64,000 nt of DNA, from positions 340,935,370-340,999,369 of the forward strand of contig NC_081412.1 of the NCBI RefSeq assembly GCF_030272615.1, given 5' to 3'. The stretch's first letter is position 1; each line of letters begins with the position of its first letter. Source of the stretch: Cryptomeria japonica (lineage: Eukaryota; Streptophyta; Pinopsida; Cupressales; Cupressaceae). Below, one piece after another: positions 33,113 through 44,405 of this stretch. The translations under genes and the position numbers were made by a program. The notes under the pieces were generated by a model. That model saw only the letters and a list, made by a program, of their open reading frames with translations, searched no databases and was not told the origin of the DNA.

Positions 33113-35594
33113 TGTTGGCAACAACAATGAGGGAAAACTGAGCGGGGGGTGAATCAGTTTTCACCAAATCTACAAACTTATTCACAAAAATAGATTTGAT
33201 AAACTACAACAATAATAGAGATAAAAAAAATGATAACACAACACACAACACCAAGATTTTGACCTCGAAAACCAGGTTAAGGAAAAAACCACAGTGGGAA
33301 CTTGTTGGCATTTAGATGATGTTGTGATTGTCATTGATGGATACACACTTGTTTTATGATCACTTCCCTATGTATGAGTTATGCTCAACCGGTAATTGTT
33401 CCAACCGGTATTATGCATTATAGTCTTCAGACTATCGGTGTTTTGCAAAAGGTGTTTACCAGTCACAAACTGACTGAAGACACAAAGTGGTATGAAGACC
33501 TCAAGTGGTTCAAGGATCCCAAAGCGGTACAAAGGAACAAAGCGATAGTTAACATTTTTCCAGTCTTTATTTTGACAAACCGGTAATTGGTAAAATGTTT
33601 GAACCGGTAATCGGTAATGAACTGGTATTACTCTGTGATGAGTTACCGACTGGTATTTCTATGATGAGTTATCATCCACTAACACTTTGGTGGTGATTTT
33701 GTGTCGTGTTACCAAATATGTCTACATGCACTGAACCTAGGAACTTGCAATGTAATCCTATTCAACCGACATGAAATCAGATTCCTTTATAAGGACATCA
33801 TGTCTAGGGTTTTAGGAGAAGAAGGGGTTTTAGCTGATGAGGGTTTTGTATGTGCAATCATAGAAGAGAAGATTAGGTCTGTGTGAAGAAATTAAGTGCG
33901 GAGATATTGAAGACTGAAGTAATGCTAAATATGCATTAACAATGAGCTATCAAGGATCTAACCAAGCATACTATGCTAGTATCTAGATCACTCACTTGTT
34001 GATTACTCACATCTTCGACAAGTCTGAAACCCTTAACCAAGTAGGCCTGGAAAAGCCTTTGTAAATCCTATAACAAGGTGGTTCACATCTGTGAATATGA
34101 AATCCTCTCACAAGGTAGTCTTTAACAAGACTTCTCTCCTAACATAGATCTAGATTCCTAACAGGATCTGTTCTGGTGAAGAACATTGTATGACCTTAAC
34201 CAGTCTAGTTACTATTATGCAGATAGTTACTTGTGATTTTCGTCTCACCGTGGTTTGTCCCATTTGGGTTTCCATGTCAAAACCTCGTGTTATGGTGATT
34301 GTGCTCTTGTGGGTGAATTCTTTATTTGTTGTTTGATTTGCATTTGTCTTAACCGGTTTGTTAGTAAATCTGTTATACCGGTTAACTGCTAAACTGTTTA
34401 AGAGTTTAAGTTCAGTAATTTTTGGTATACTAATTCACCCCCCCTTTTAGTATTCATCAGAACCTACCCACAATAAGATGATACTCTTAAGTAGTATGTG
34501 AAAATATTACAATGCAGAATGCACACGCATTTAGGCACACCGCCTAGAGCTCATTACTCAAAAGATAATGACCTAGAAGGATACAACCTTCAAGGAAGTC
34601 TCACTAACTTACATAAAGAATCGGACTACAATCCAAAAGGAATGAACTGCAATAATAGCATCTCTAAATTCCTAATGACAGTTCTAATTAAGCACAATGT
34701 CTTCTCTGCAACACCAAGCATTACTCAATTACAATGCCAAAGGATGAATCACTTGGTCACACATAGGCCACTCTTTGATGATGCATACACAACCACGGCA
34801 CCTAAATTACATGAGAATATCACCTATTTATACAATTCATCAACCTTGACAACAAGGTCGGCTATACCCTCAACTCACAATTACAAAATTATATCACATG
34901 ATACAAATATTGACCACCGACCAATATAATGATTTACATGACATAATATGGTCCTAAACCAAATATCCAAACATGCAACACCACTGGAAATCATGCCAAG
35001 ATTAACTGCAACACTTTACACCACCAGGAAAACCGCATAACATGAAGAACATCGCCGGTCCAGGAAAAACACCAAAAGCTCACACAACGATCAATGTGGA
35101 TCATTAGGACAAATAGGAAAAAATTAGGAAATGCCAACAAGAATGTTAGAATCATTAGTAATAGTTGCACCAACACTACTTATCATATCTTCATCGATCA
35201 TCTGAAACTCAAGAATGCTCAAACAATAACAATTGTCATGAAGAAAGACAACTTGTCGAGCACAAAATCACAAACCATCTGAAATGAAGATACACAAGAC
35301 CATCCCAAATAATATCCCAAAATCTCAGATCAAGATCTGATCACACCGAAATATACCGAAGGAAATACTGAACTCTACAAAGCATTGATCAGATAAACAA
35401 ACTACAAAACTAGATCATATGATATGATCAATTAAGCTTCCTGAATCACCAACACCAGAACAAAAGAATATAATGATACTAAAGATAATCCATACATAAA
35501 ACCATAATCACAATGAACCAATCTGCAGTCATCGAGGCAAGAATATGTTGACATCAATGACAACAACATATCTTAGCAGCAACAATGTTCAACA
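33113..35594 (-). mobile_element. 3' LTR of copia element D, interrupted by a solo LTR
   Basis: On the minus strand the LTR starts TGTTGAACATTG at 35594, directly after a polypurine tract, and ends TTGTTGCCAACA at 33113. Near that end are the C-run (plus-strand G-run at 33144-33149) and the late block (33262-33300). Removing the solo LTR at 33303-34459 and one duplication leaves about 1.32 kb. Open frames inside (34498-34929, for instance) are not conserved and look spurious. Confidence 0.82.
33303..34459 (+). mobile_element. Solo copia LTR (1157 bp) in element D's LTR
   Basis: It starts TGTTGGCATTTAGATG and ends AGTATTCATCA, and belongs to the same family as element I's 5' LTR. Flanks are GAACT (33298-33302) and GAACC (34460-34464), a 5-bp duplication with one change. 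Sequence of D's LTR resumes across it. No primer site or internal region follows. Confidence 0.9.
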
Positions 35595-35745
35595 ATCTCC
35601 CCCTTTAGCATTGATGCCAACATATCAATATGAAAAAAATCATTGCAAAGAAAGAAATTAACTCCAACGAACTCCCCCTAAGATCAAGTAGATAAAACAA
35701 TTTTTCACATGCTTCTCTCCCCCTTTGACAACAATGCCAAAGATA
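35595..35745 (-). other. Polypurine tracts of element D
   Basis: On the minus strand, TTGTTGTCAAAGGGGGAGAG lies at about 35715-35734 and GCATTGATGCTAAAGGGGGAGAT abuts the LTR at 35595-35617. The two tracts, about 120 bases apart, mirror the arrangement in elements A and E. Confidence 0.8.
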
Positions 35746-36603
35746 AAATGTAGATAATGTATCTCTCCTCACAACACATAACCAAACTACTCCACCAGAG
35801 GAGAAACACCAACTCAGCTTCAACAGTAGATAAGGATATTGAATCTCGTTTCTTACTAGCCCATGAAACCAATTTCTTGCCAAAACATAAAGCACCACCG
35901 GATGTACTCTTCCAGTCATCAACATCACCAATCCAATCAACATCAGTGTAAGCACATAACATAAAATAATCATTCCTCGGATACCACAAACCATAATCCA
36001 TAGTTCCCTTCAAGTATCTAAATATTCTCTTAACATCAGTGACATGACTCTCTTTCGAATCAGCTTGATACCTAGAAGCCATGCACAAAACATGCATAAT
36101 GTCTGGCCTAGTCTGAGTAAGATATAGCAGTCCACCAACCATAGACCTATATAAACTCTGATTAGCTTTCAGAGATTCATCATTCTTAGATAATTTACAG
36201 CCAATCACTATAGGAGTTCCAACCGGTTTGGAGACATCTAATCCAAACTTCTTTAGCAATTCCTTCACATATTTAGTTTGAGATATAAAGATACCTTTTC
36301 TAATCTGTGAAATCTATAATCCTAAGAAAAATTTCATCTCACCTATCATAGACATCTCAAATTCTTTTTGCATATCACCGACAAAATTCATGCTCAAGTT
36401 GTCATCACCTCCAAAGATAATATCATCAACAAATACTTCAACAATTAAGATGTTATCATTTTCAATCTTAAAGTACAGATTACTATCAACATTCCCTTTA
36501 TTAAATCCCAATTTCAACAAGTACTTATCCAATCTAGCATACCAGGCTCTAGGGGCTTGCTTCAATCCATAAAGAGATTTCTTCAGTTTACATACCATGT
36601 CTC
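35705..36603 (-). pseudogene. pol: Element D copia pol, C-terminal part: RT and truncated RNase H
   Basis: Reading on the minus strand from 36598, the frame has CKLKKSLYGLKQAPRAWYAR and FVDDIIFGGDD, an RT active site. A stop and frame change near 36310 lead into the segment ending at 35705. That segment holds connection sequence (RPDIMHVLCMASRYQADSKE) and the start of RNase H (CAYTDVDWIGDVDDWKSTSG, STVEAE). The last part of RNase H, which carries the second half of the acidic site, is missing: the frame jumps straight to the polypurine region. The upstream half of pol is at 55921-57600, displaced by element G. The duplication GTCTC marks the split. Confidence 0.92.
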
Positions 36604-37510
36604 TGTAATACCCTAAAAATGGTCATCTAAACCATGGGCCCCTAATCTCGACAACATCACCAAGGTCCTAACCAAAGGCAATTAAATCAACCTTGGGCAC
36701 ATTATTAATTCTTTAATCATCAAATATCACATGGCAAATCAATTACTCAATATTAATTAAATATTTATTTAATTAATTGAATCATTTCCAAGAATATCAT
36801 TTTGATCAATTATCCTATTTTAATTTATTAAATATCCTTGCATATTTAATTAATTAATTAATTTGTCATTTAATCATGCAAAAGGAATTAATTTATTACA
36901 AAAGAGGAATTAATCACAAAGCAAGAGTTGAATTAAAATTAAACAAAAAGAATTGAATTGAGAGAGAAATCAAACTTGAGATATTATTTCTTTTTCTAAA
37001 TTTAGAACTTGAAATCAGAAAAGCAATTAAATTGAATTATTGATTATTCTCTAAAATTGGAACTCAAAGCTTTTCAGAAAAAGAAGTTCAGTTGCATTGA
37101 AAAGACCTTTTTCTTGAATAAATCAAATATATGCATGGAATTATCTATTTTTATCACAAATGCATGGAATTAATTAAACCTTATTTCTAATGCAACTTGA
37201 ACTTCTAATTTAAATGCATTTCAATTAAACTATAATTGGAATCTATCTCAAGGTTAACTGAACCCTATTTCTCAATTATTTTCAATTAATCCTAAATTGA
37301 GCTTTCTCTTGTAATTCTCTATAAATTCAATCCTCAGCTCTCATTTCAATTCACCCTAGAGATTTTTGAGAACACGCTTGGAGATTATTATCACGCTAAT
37401 TTTGCTCTGGAGTCATTGAATACATTGTGCTTTTTTAGATTATTTGCATCCATATTGCTCGAATCCATATTGCTTAAATCCATATTGCTTGAATTCATTA
37501 TTGCTTTGTA
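36604..37510 (+). repeat. 5' LTR of element G (about 907 bp, 3' end truncated)
   Basis: It is nearly identical to 54784-55665 at a constant offset of 18180 until a one-base indel near 37304. It then diverges inside a short CATATTGCTTGAATC-type repeat (37450-37505), of which it has one extra unit. The last 250 bp or so of the 3' LTR have no counterpart; the primer-site sequence follows immediately. Confidence 0.9.
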
Positions 37511-37512
37511 GC

Positions 37513-37529
37513 TGGCACCCACCGTGGGG
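37513..37529 (+). other. Candidate primer-binding site of element G
   Basis: TGGCACCCACCGTGGGG follows the truncated 5' LTR. Similar TGGCGCCCACCGTGGGG strings follow 5' LTRs of other plant gypsy elements. I did not assign the tRNA. Confidence 0.6.
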
Positions 37530-38336
37530 TCGAAGACTACATTTTTCAGCTTCCAAGACTGATTGCTTTTTTTTTTTTTTTGTTATTTTCCAGTTTTCAG
37601 ATTTTTTTGGATTTTCGTCCGTACATCTCGTACGACAATCTTTATAGGCTGAAACGACAAACTGCAGGTATCATACAAGTAGGAATCATGTATCGTATGA
37701 GAGGGAATCCTATATCGTACTAGCTAAAACTATGTCGTACGACTATGTATTTTTTTGGTTAAAAAGGCAAATTTCATGATTTTGGTTTTCTGATTCAAAT
37801 TGATTATTTTGACGACTGACCCTGACTGTTTATCTGTCTATCTCATAATTTTTCATAGCCTAATCAGTTTTTTGCAGAATGCTTATCGAAGGATATACTT
37901 GTTGCACAAAGACAATATGACTACTAATTCGTTGTCTTTGCAGGTTGCCTGAAAGAATCGACCAAACATCATGTATTCTTTAAATTCATTTTTAGGAACC
38001 TAACTTGCTATCTGGTTAAAGAATAAATTTGTCTTTCGTGTTTTTAGAAGATTCTAAGAGGTAGGAGAGTATGCTCTTGTCTTTTTCTAGATAATCAAAA
38101 ATCCAAACCCTTGAGGCTTTTTCTTTGTTTGTGATTTGTACATCTTTAGCAGACCTGCCCTCGTGAGGGGTTGAAAAACTCTTAAATTTGTAATGGCCAG
38201 TGTGAGGGGAATGACCTAAGTGGGAATGGCTAAACACCAAGTACTCCAATCCACTATAAAATAAACATGATTTGATGAAAATCAAGTCAACGGCAGTGCT
38301 CAAGAATAGCTATCCTCCGTACCTTCGGGTATATTA
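37530..38336 (+). other. Element G leader, first part
   Basis: About 800 bases between primer site and nested element E. Several TCGTACGA-like words occur (for example 37626-37635 and 37727-37736). No convincing frame is visible on either strand. Confidence 0.6.
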
Positions 38337-38658
38337 TGTTGGCAAATGCACACTCCAATGAGAAATTGTAGGTGATTGAAGGTTTTGTCATTGATGGCAA
38401 CCTTGCAATCATATGATACCAGCAAGACAAAGAAACCAGCACCGGCATCGACACCGACAGACAAACTCTACACCGGCACACAGTGCCACCGGCCCAAACT
38501 GAAAAGCATAAACCTTTGTTTGTAGAAATGCAAACACAGACAGAGGTTGAATCAAGCAAGGAAATTACCACAACCAGTAGCATGGCTATTATAAAGACTG
38601 TTGGACAAACATCTGGTACAGCTATGACAGAATCCTGTTAGATTCAATAAAGAAGATC

Positions 38659-39393
38659 ATGGAATGCAATGCACAAGCCTATAAGGCTATTGATGATACA
38701 ATACCAATTCTTAAATTGATAGCACCAAAGTGTAGTGTTGAGAATAAAGATTATTTAGGTCAACTAGACACATTGTCTAAGTTCATTGCCGGCAACCTAC
38801 TAACTATTGATCAAATAAATGAGAATACATTTAAGGAGAGAATGATAAAAGAAAAAGAGAAATTATTTGAGGATATTGTAAAGGAGAACAAGGAAGAAAT
38901 GGACACCCTTTTACCAGAACTTGGAGAAATAATCTATGACTTCAAGAAACTGTATAGGGACACCTGTAAAACAAATATTTTGACAGAGGATCTTGACAAG
39001 GAGATTAGAAAAGCACAAGAGAAGATAAATAATATTGCTGACAATCTGATTGGAACATCAGATTCATTTTTGGAATTAGAAAAGAAGATTGTTGAACAGG
39101 AAGAGAAAATCAAGAAGTTAGAAAATGACAAACAAGGAATAAAGGATAAGGCAAAGGACTTGAAATGCATACTTAGTCCAAAACTTGAATACCTTACTTC
39201 TTTGAGAAAAGAAATATCTAAAGCTCTAGTTCCCAGACTGAAGACACCAGAAGAGAAAATGCATATACTCACTGGTACAGTGCAGAGAACACAAGAGGCA
39301 ATAAAAGATAGCAAAACTTTTAGCAATGGTATAAACTTAGTTTTGACAGATATCTTTCAGATTGTAACCCACCGGTTACAAGAATCCAGGTAG
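38659..39393 (+). CDS. Intact 244-codon coiled-coil protein of element E
   Basis: It is an uninterrupted frame from ATG 38659 to the stop ending at 39393. The product is about 245 residues, very rich in Lys and Glu. Long heptad-like helices lie at residues about 50-80 and 115-185 (for example LEKKIVEQEEKIKKLENDKQ), with a short Pro-containing segment near residue 205. There is no Cys/His knuckle, protease or polymerase motif and no obvious signal peptide. It sits just upstream of the polypurine tracts, where some plant copia (SIRE-type) elements carry an extra coiled-coil frame of unknown or env-like nature. It is the longest undamaged copia frame in the window, although E has lost everything else. 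I do not know its function; structural or RNA-packaging roles are guesses. Confidence 0.6.
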   Translation: MECNAQAYKAIDDTIPILKLIAPKCSVENKDYLGQLDTLSKFIAGNLLTIDQINENTFKERMIKEKEKLFEDIVKENKEEMDTLLPELGEIIYDFKKLYRDTCKTNILTEDLDKEIRKAQEKINNIADNLIGTSDSFLELEKKIVEQEEKIKKLENDKQGIKDKAKDLKCILSPKLEYLTSLRKEISKALVPRLKTPEEKMHILTGTVQRTQEAIKDSKTFSNGINLVLTDIFQIVTHRLQESR

Positions 39394-39422
39394 GACTCCA
39401 CTGACAGCGAATGACAACCTTT

Positions 39423-39606
39423 GTCATTGATGTCAAAGGGGGAGTAGTGGGATGAGAAAAATGGTCAGAAGGAAGGGACTTCATCTGCTCATGGGGAGCA
39501 TACAATTTTGGAAAGACAATTTTTTTTTGGCAGACTATTTTTGATATCATTTTGGACACTTTTGATTCTTCTCATGAGTGTTGCCATCAATGCCAAAGGG
39601 GGAGAT
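39423..39606 (+). other. Two polypurine tracts of element E
   Basis: TTGATGTCAAAGGGGGAG (about 39427-39444) and GCCATCAATGCCAAAGGGGGAG (about 39583-39604) lie about 160 bases apart, the second abutting the 3' LTR. This is the same pair seen in elements A and D. Confidence 0.8.
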
Positions 39607-40396
39607 TGTTGGCAAATGCACACTCCAATGAGAAATTGTAGGTGATTGAAGGTTTTTTCATTGATGGCAACCTTGCAATCATATGATACCGGTAAGACAA
39701 AGAAACCGGCACCGGCACCGACAAACAGACTCTACACCGGCACATAGAACACCGGCAGTGAAAGGAAGGATACCGACACCTTGGCCGACTTCAATTTTGT
39801 TTGAAATGTATTTTGTAATTAATTGTAAAATCATTGTAAGCTGACATGGCGAGTTGTAATATGACTCATATATGTTTGAGATCATTTTGTAATACGAAAT
39901 ATGTGAAATAGGATGCGAGATAAGCACACCTAATATACGAAATATTGGTTAAGGATTTATGTTGTAGGAGAGCTTAAACCGGTACTGAATCTGGCATAGC
40001 AGATACTAATCTGAGGCAATACAAGACATTGGATTAGTATAATCCATTTTTCTAAGTTAGTGTGACTTCTTTTGTAATTGAGCAGTGAGCTCTAGGCACT
40101 TGGCCTTCCTGCATGTGCAGGCCCCTATTGTAAGAGTAACATTCCCTTATTGGCTAGTAAGCGAATATTGTGGGTCACAAATCCCACTGAGGTTTTTCTC
40201 ATATCGGGTTTCCTCGTTAAAATACTGCGTTATGGTGTGCTTCTCATGTGGTTACTGTTATTCTTGTTTACTGCATTATTTCCGGCTTACTGGTACACAA
40301 TTTTAATATGTTTTTCATGTTTTAAGTCAAGTAAATTTATATACTGGTTAGATACTGATTCACCCCCCCCCCTCAATATCTTTGGGAATCCTAACA
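39607..40396 (+). repeat. 3' LTR of element E (790 bp)
   Basis: It starts TGTTGGCAAATGC, like the 5' remnant at 38337-38485. The two copies differ at about seven positions plus a 6-bp indel over roughly 150 bp. The late block (CCCACTGAGG, TCGGGTTTCC) lies near 40180-40215 and a C-run at about 40362-40373. Confidence 0.9.
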
Positions 40397-41875
40397 TATT
40401 AAACCTTGATTTTCAAGGCTGGGAGACCTCTTAATTGAGTTTATACCTCAACGCGCCGAACAGATCCCTTACTAGTTCCAATTAAAATTATAAGCTACCC
40501 GATTCATCTCCGAAAGGGGGATAATCTTTGTGCAAGAGAGATAGTAACTCTCCCAAGATACTTGTCATTTCATGCCCCCATTAGCGTTTGGAGTTAGATA
40601 ATACGACATTGAGAATCCATTGCGTGAGACTCAGCGGTCGTATTCTGATTAGCTATTGGGTGTGTACCTGATTCTACAAGCAAAGGTTTTCTTTCCTCAC
40701 CAAATTCCTTAGGGTTTGCATGTTGTGATTGGAGTTACTATTTATACTACGTGTTTTCTGTGTTTTCATCCCTGAAACAAAAACTGAAATACCAAAATTG
40801 GAGAAGACAAGAAACCAACTGAATGGTTAGAAACTCTATCTGTGTCAGAACTAGTCCATCCTAAGTCAACACTTTGTCCATGTCAGAACTAGTCCATCCT
40901 AAATCGAAACTCTGTCTGTGTCAGAACTAGTCCATCCTAAGTCAAAACTTTTTCTGTGTCAGAATTAGTCCATCCTAAGTCGAAACTTTGTCCGCGTCAG
41001 AACTAGTCCATCCTAAGTCAAAACTTTGTCCATGTCAGAACTTGTTCATCCTAAGTTGAAATTATGTCCAAATCTAGCCTATCTAAGTCAAAAATCAGTC
41101 CATCTCAGAATTGGTCATACTCAGTTGTCATACTCAGCAATGGAAAAAAAACTCAGAATTTTTAGTCTCTGCTCTGTGAACAGTTGTACGAGTCTAGTAA
41201 ATTTTCATCCTGCACCAAATCTTGTGTCATACGAGTCTTCTGATTTGTCGTCCTGCACCAGATCCTGTGTTGTATGAGTCTTTTCATCTATCGTCTGGAG
41301 CTAAATTTTATGTCATACGAAATAGAACTACACTGATTCTTTTGTCATCCTACACATACCCATCTGTCATACGGTACGAAGTAGCAACTCGTACAAAACG
41401 TAATTGTTGTCATCCTATATCTGCTAAATTTTTGTTCGGTTCAGAAAATCATGTCGTACGAGTCTCTAGTTTTGTCAGAATAGAATAGTCAAACTTGCCT
41501 AAAAATAGTCTACAACAAACATAATACTGGTTTTCATTATCCTAACCATAAATAGATCAAGACAGTGTACCTCTGCCATTTGTGTTACACGATTTGGTCG
41601 ATCATCTTTTCAGCTAGTTCAATCAACTACCTATCAAACCTAAGTCACTTAGATAACATCTTACACAAGATAGATCGTTCCTGAAACCAGACTGAATCTT
41701 ACACTACTCTTAGAATCAACTTAGATAGACATCTTATATAGGATAGATCTTTCCTGAAACCAAACTAAAATCTCAGTTGTTTCCCTTAAACAATACGTTA
41801 ACTGAACAACTAGCTCTGAAATTGATCTTGACCTCTGCATCACAAACAACTTTAGGTCACACTAATCCATAAAAA
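40397..41875 (+). other. Element G leader, second part
   Basis: About 1.5 kb between element E and gag. It contains a 38-bp tandem repeat (40848-41075) and many TACGA-containing words (41225-41465). Short open frames at 41026-41488 overlap the repeats and look non-coding. Confidence 0.7.
40848..41075 (+). repeat. Tandem 38-bp repeat, about six copies
   Basis: Unit: GTCAGAACTAGTCCATCC followed by TAAGTCAAAACTTTGTCTGT, with copies differing by a few bases. The last copies decay near 41060. Copies are contiguous with no spacers. Confidence 0.9.
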
Positions 41876-43635
41876 ATGCCTACTCAAACCAGGAGTTCTC
41901 GCAAGAAAGAAGCCAAAGGAAAAGGACAACCCTTCTCATATCAAGACAACCCATTTTACATGGAAGATCCACTCACCGACATACCTTCGTCATCAGGCAG
42001 ACCAATTTTTGATGAACTTGAATCTCCCACTATATATGAGATGGAACACAATGACAAGAGCAAAAACAACCGTAATATTCATGAAACTGACAATCATTCC
42101 TCATCAAGTGAAGCTGAAGAAGACACAGAACCCCTAGAAAAAGATATTCTTGACTGTCAAAAGGAAAAAGACTTTAGAAAAATGATGAAAACTATCCTGG
42201 CTCAAGAGAAGGAAGACTATTTCTTAGAACTAGCAAAACAAGGTGCCAAACTTCCTACTGGATATGATGTTCAGACACTCTTTACTAAAAAGGAAGAATT
42301 GCCTATACTCATGGTACACAAACAATTACAAGCCTTATAGATGAAGGTCATGGAACTGAAGAATAAGGATAAGTCCCCAAAACAATATTCTCTAGAAATA
42401 TATGTCCCTTTCCATTTGACAAAAATCTACACAAGCCTCCATTTCCTTCATGAGTTGAGATCCCAAAATTTGACAAATATGATGGTACCTCGGATCCTCA
42501 AGATCATGTCAGAGAGTTTTGTGCTGCCTGTATGGAGTTCATGCATGATCAAATGTACCTCATGCACCTTTTCCCAAGGAGTTTAGGGGGTCAAGCAATG
42601 GAATGGTTCTCAAGTCTACCCAAAGGAATAAAAATGTTTGAAGAACTAATCCAACTATTTTTACAACAATACTCATACAACATTCGACATCCTGTGACTA
42701 TGATCGAGCTTTGCAATACTAAACAGAAAACAGAGGAGCCTCTTCTTACTTTCCTCCAACGTTGGAGAAAGATGTTTTCTAGGTATTCTCGACCTATCCC
42801 AGACTCTGAGAAAATGGATATATTTGTCAATAACTTGGTCCCTGAACTGAAGTATAGTGTACAAATGCAAATACACCCATCATTTAACAAAATGGTAGAT
42901 AATGCCATTTTAATGGAAGATGTGCTCATAAAGAATGGAGATATCTCACCTTGGAAAGAAACACAACTATGATCTAGCTCTAAAGAGAAGAACAAGTATT
43001 GGAAATTTGGCAAAGACAACAACAAGAATGTTTTTAACGATGGAGTAGTAGATACTGTTAAAGCTAACACAAAGCCCACAATATTCAACTTGGCTAGTGG
43101 TACACAAGCACTTAAAGCTCTTGAGGCTACAGTAGAAAATCCACCAAAGAAAACAAAAGAATGGTTCAAAGAAAAGCCTTGGCTTTCTAAACCTAAGCGT
43201 GATTTTACTCCTCTCAAAGAATCATATGAATCCGCTTTCAAAACTCTACTAGCAAACAACTTGATAACACTACCAGATAACTCCAGACCATATGATCCAG
43301 AAGTCAAACCAAGATGGTGGAGAGAAAATGAATATTGTGACTTCCATTGGAATAAAGGTCATAATATAAACAATTGCATGAAGCTAAAACATGAGATTCA
43401 AGATCTCATAGATGCTGGTAAAGTTGTTGTTGGGAATCATCTGACCAATGTTGATCATAAAGTATTTAAGGACCCTTTACATGTTTACAAACAAGGTGAT
43501 TCCTCAAAGACCAAAGGAGGTGCCAAAGTAAATTATACTTATACTAGCAATGACAACATCATTAACATGATTGAGCCTTCCCAATCGGAATATTGCAATG
43601 TGATTATAGTCCAAGATAAACCGAATGAATCATGA
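41876..43635 (+). pseudogene. gag: Element G Gag
   Basis: ATG 41876 opens a charged, Lys/Glu/Ser-rich N-terminal region that ends at a TAG (42338). Coding continues in the same frame, then shifts frame near 42440. The gag core follows: KFDKYDGTSDPQDHVREF, LMHLFPRSLGGQAMEWFSSL, and a helical region with TFLQRWRKMFSRYSRPIPDS. A TGA at 42970 is followed in frame by a basic linker and a zinc-finger-like CDFHWNKGHNINNCMKLKHE (about 43340-43400). This is a C-x2-H-x4-H-x4-C variant typical of Tat and Ogre-like elements. Gag assembles particles around element RNA. At least two stops and one frameshift make it non-functional as one protein. Confidence 0.92.
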
Positions 43636-44405
43636 TATGCAAGAGCTCTGACCTGTTCTTAGAAGAAAGTTACTCTCCAAGGAGCTAGTTCTTCCAACCC
43701 AGCTCAACCAACATCGAACCCACCAACCCAATCAAACAAACAAAAAGAATCAACCTTGGATAAATTTAAAAGGCTAACTTCAACATCATCTTCTGGATAT
43801 ATTGTTGTTGAACAGTTGAAAAGGACAAATGCCCAAATCTCAATTTTTGAATTGCTAAAACTCTCATCTGCTCACAAATATATTCTAGACAAAGCATTTC
43901 TCACCACTAACATTCCAAAAGATTTAGACATTGATCAGTTTCAGTCTATGGTGGGTCATCTAACTTCACCTCACCCTCTGACCTTCTCTGAAGAAGATGA
44001 CAACTCGCTAAATCATCCACATAACCAGCCATATTGCATATTGAAGCCATGATCCATAAACACAGAGTCAAACATGTTTTGATAGATGGAGGCACGGGGT
44101 TGAATATCTGTACTTGCAGTCTACTTACACAACTAGGATTCTTTGAAAATGTCATTGATCCCGGCAAGAAAATAACAATAAAAGCCTATGATGAAGAAGA
44201 AAGGACCTCTAAAGGTCTGGTATCATTACCTATCATAGTGGGACCTGTAGAAAGAGATGGCCTTTTCCACGTACTTGATATTTCTTTGTCATACAATATC
44301 TTACTGGGCAGGTCATGGATTCATGAAATGAAGGCAGTTCCATCAACATACCATTAATGCTTAAAGTTTCCTTATAATGGAACAGAAGTCAGTATTCCTG
44401 TTGAT
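43636..44405 (+). pseudogene. pro: Element G aspartic protease region
   Basis: The frame of gag continues through a spacer to about 44050. A frameshift leads into the protease frame (44034 onward), with the active-site-like VLIDGGTGLNICT, in which Asp-Gly-Gly replaces the usual Asp-Ser/Thr-Gly (as in related plant elements). ITIKAYDEEERTSKG and SYNILLGRSWIHEMKAVPST (the flap-distal region and the conserved ILLGR-W motif) follow. A TAA at 44355, where related elements usually have Gln, ends it, but reading continues in frame. It would cut the polyprotein in the particle. Confidence 0.88.

Larger units (their letters stand above)
38337..40396 (+). mobile_element. Element E: deletion-derivative copia element in G's leader (2060 bp)
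   Basis: It begins TGTTGGCAAATGC and ends ATCCTAACA, flanked by perfect duplications TATTA (38332-38336 and 40397-40401). Only about 150 bp of the 5' LTR remain before the sequence jumps to an internal 3' region. The primer-binding site, gag and pol are all absent. An intact coiled-coil frame, two purine tracts and a full 3' LTR follow. It needs proteins from elsewhere to move. Confidence 0.92.

Noticed and set aside
33303-34459. Taking this LTR as the missing 3' LTR of element I, whose 5' LTR it resembles
   Set aside because: It lies inside D's LTR with its own near-perfect duplication (GAACT/GAACC), and D's LTR continues on both sides, so it is an independent solo LTR of the same family.
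40848-41075. Possible CRISPR-like array
   Set aside because: The units are contiguous tandem repeats without spacers, in a plant retrotransposon leader.
42591-43307. Antisense frame of 238 codons opposite gag of G
   Set aside because: The sense strand carries clear gag domains; the antisense frame has no recognisable motif, unlike the PMD frame.
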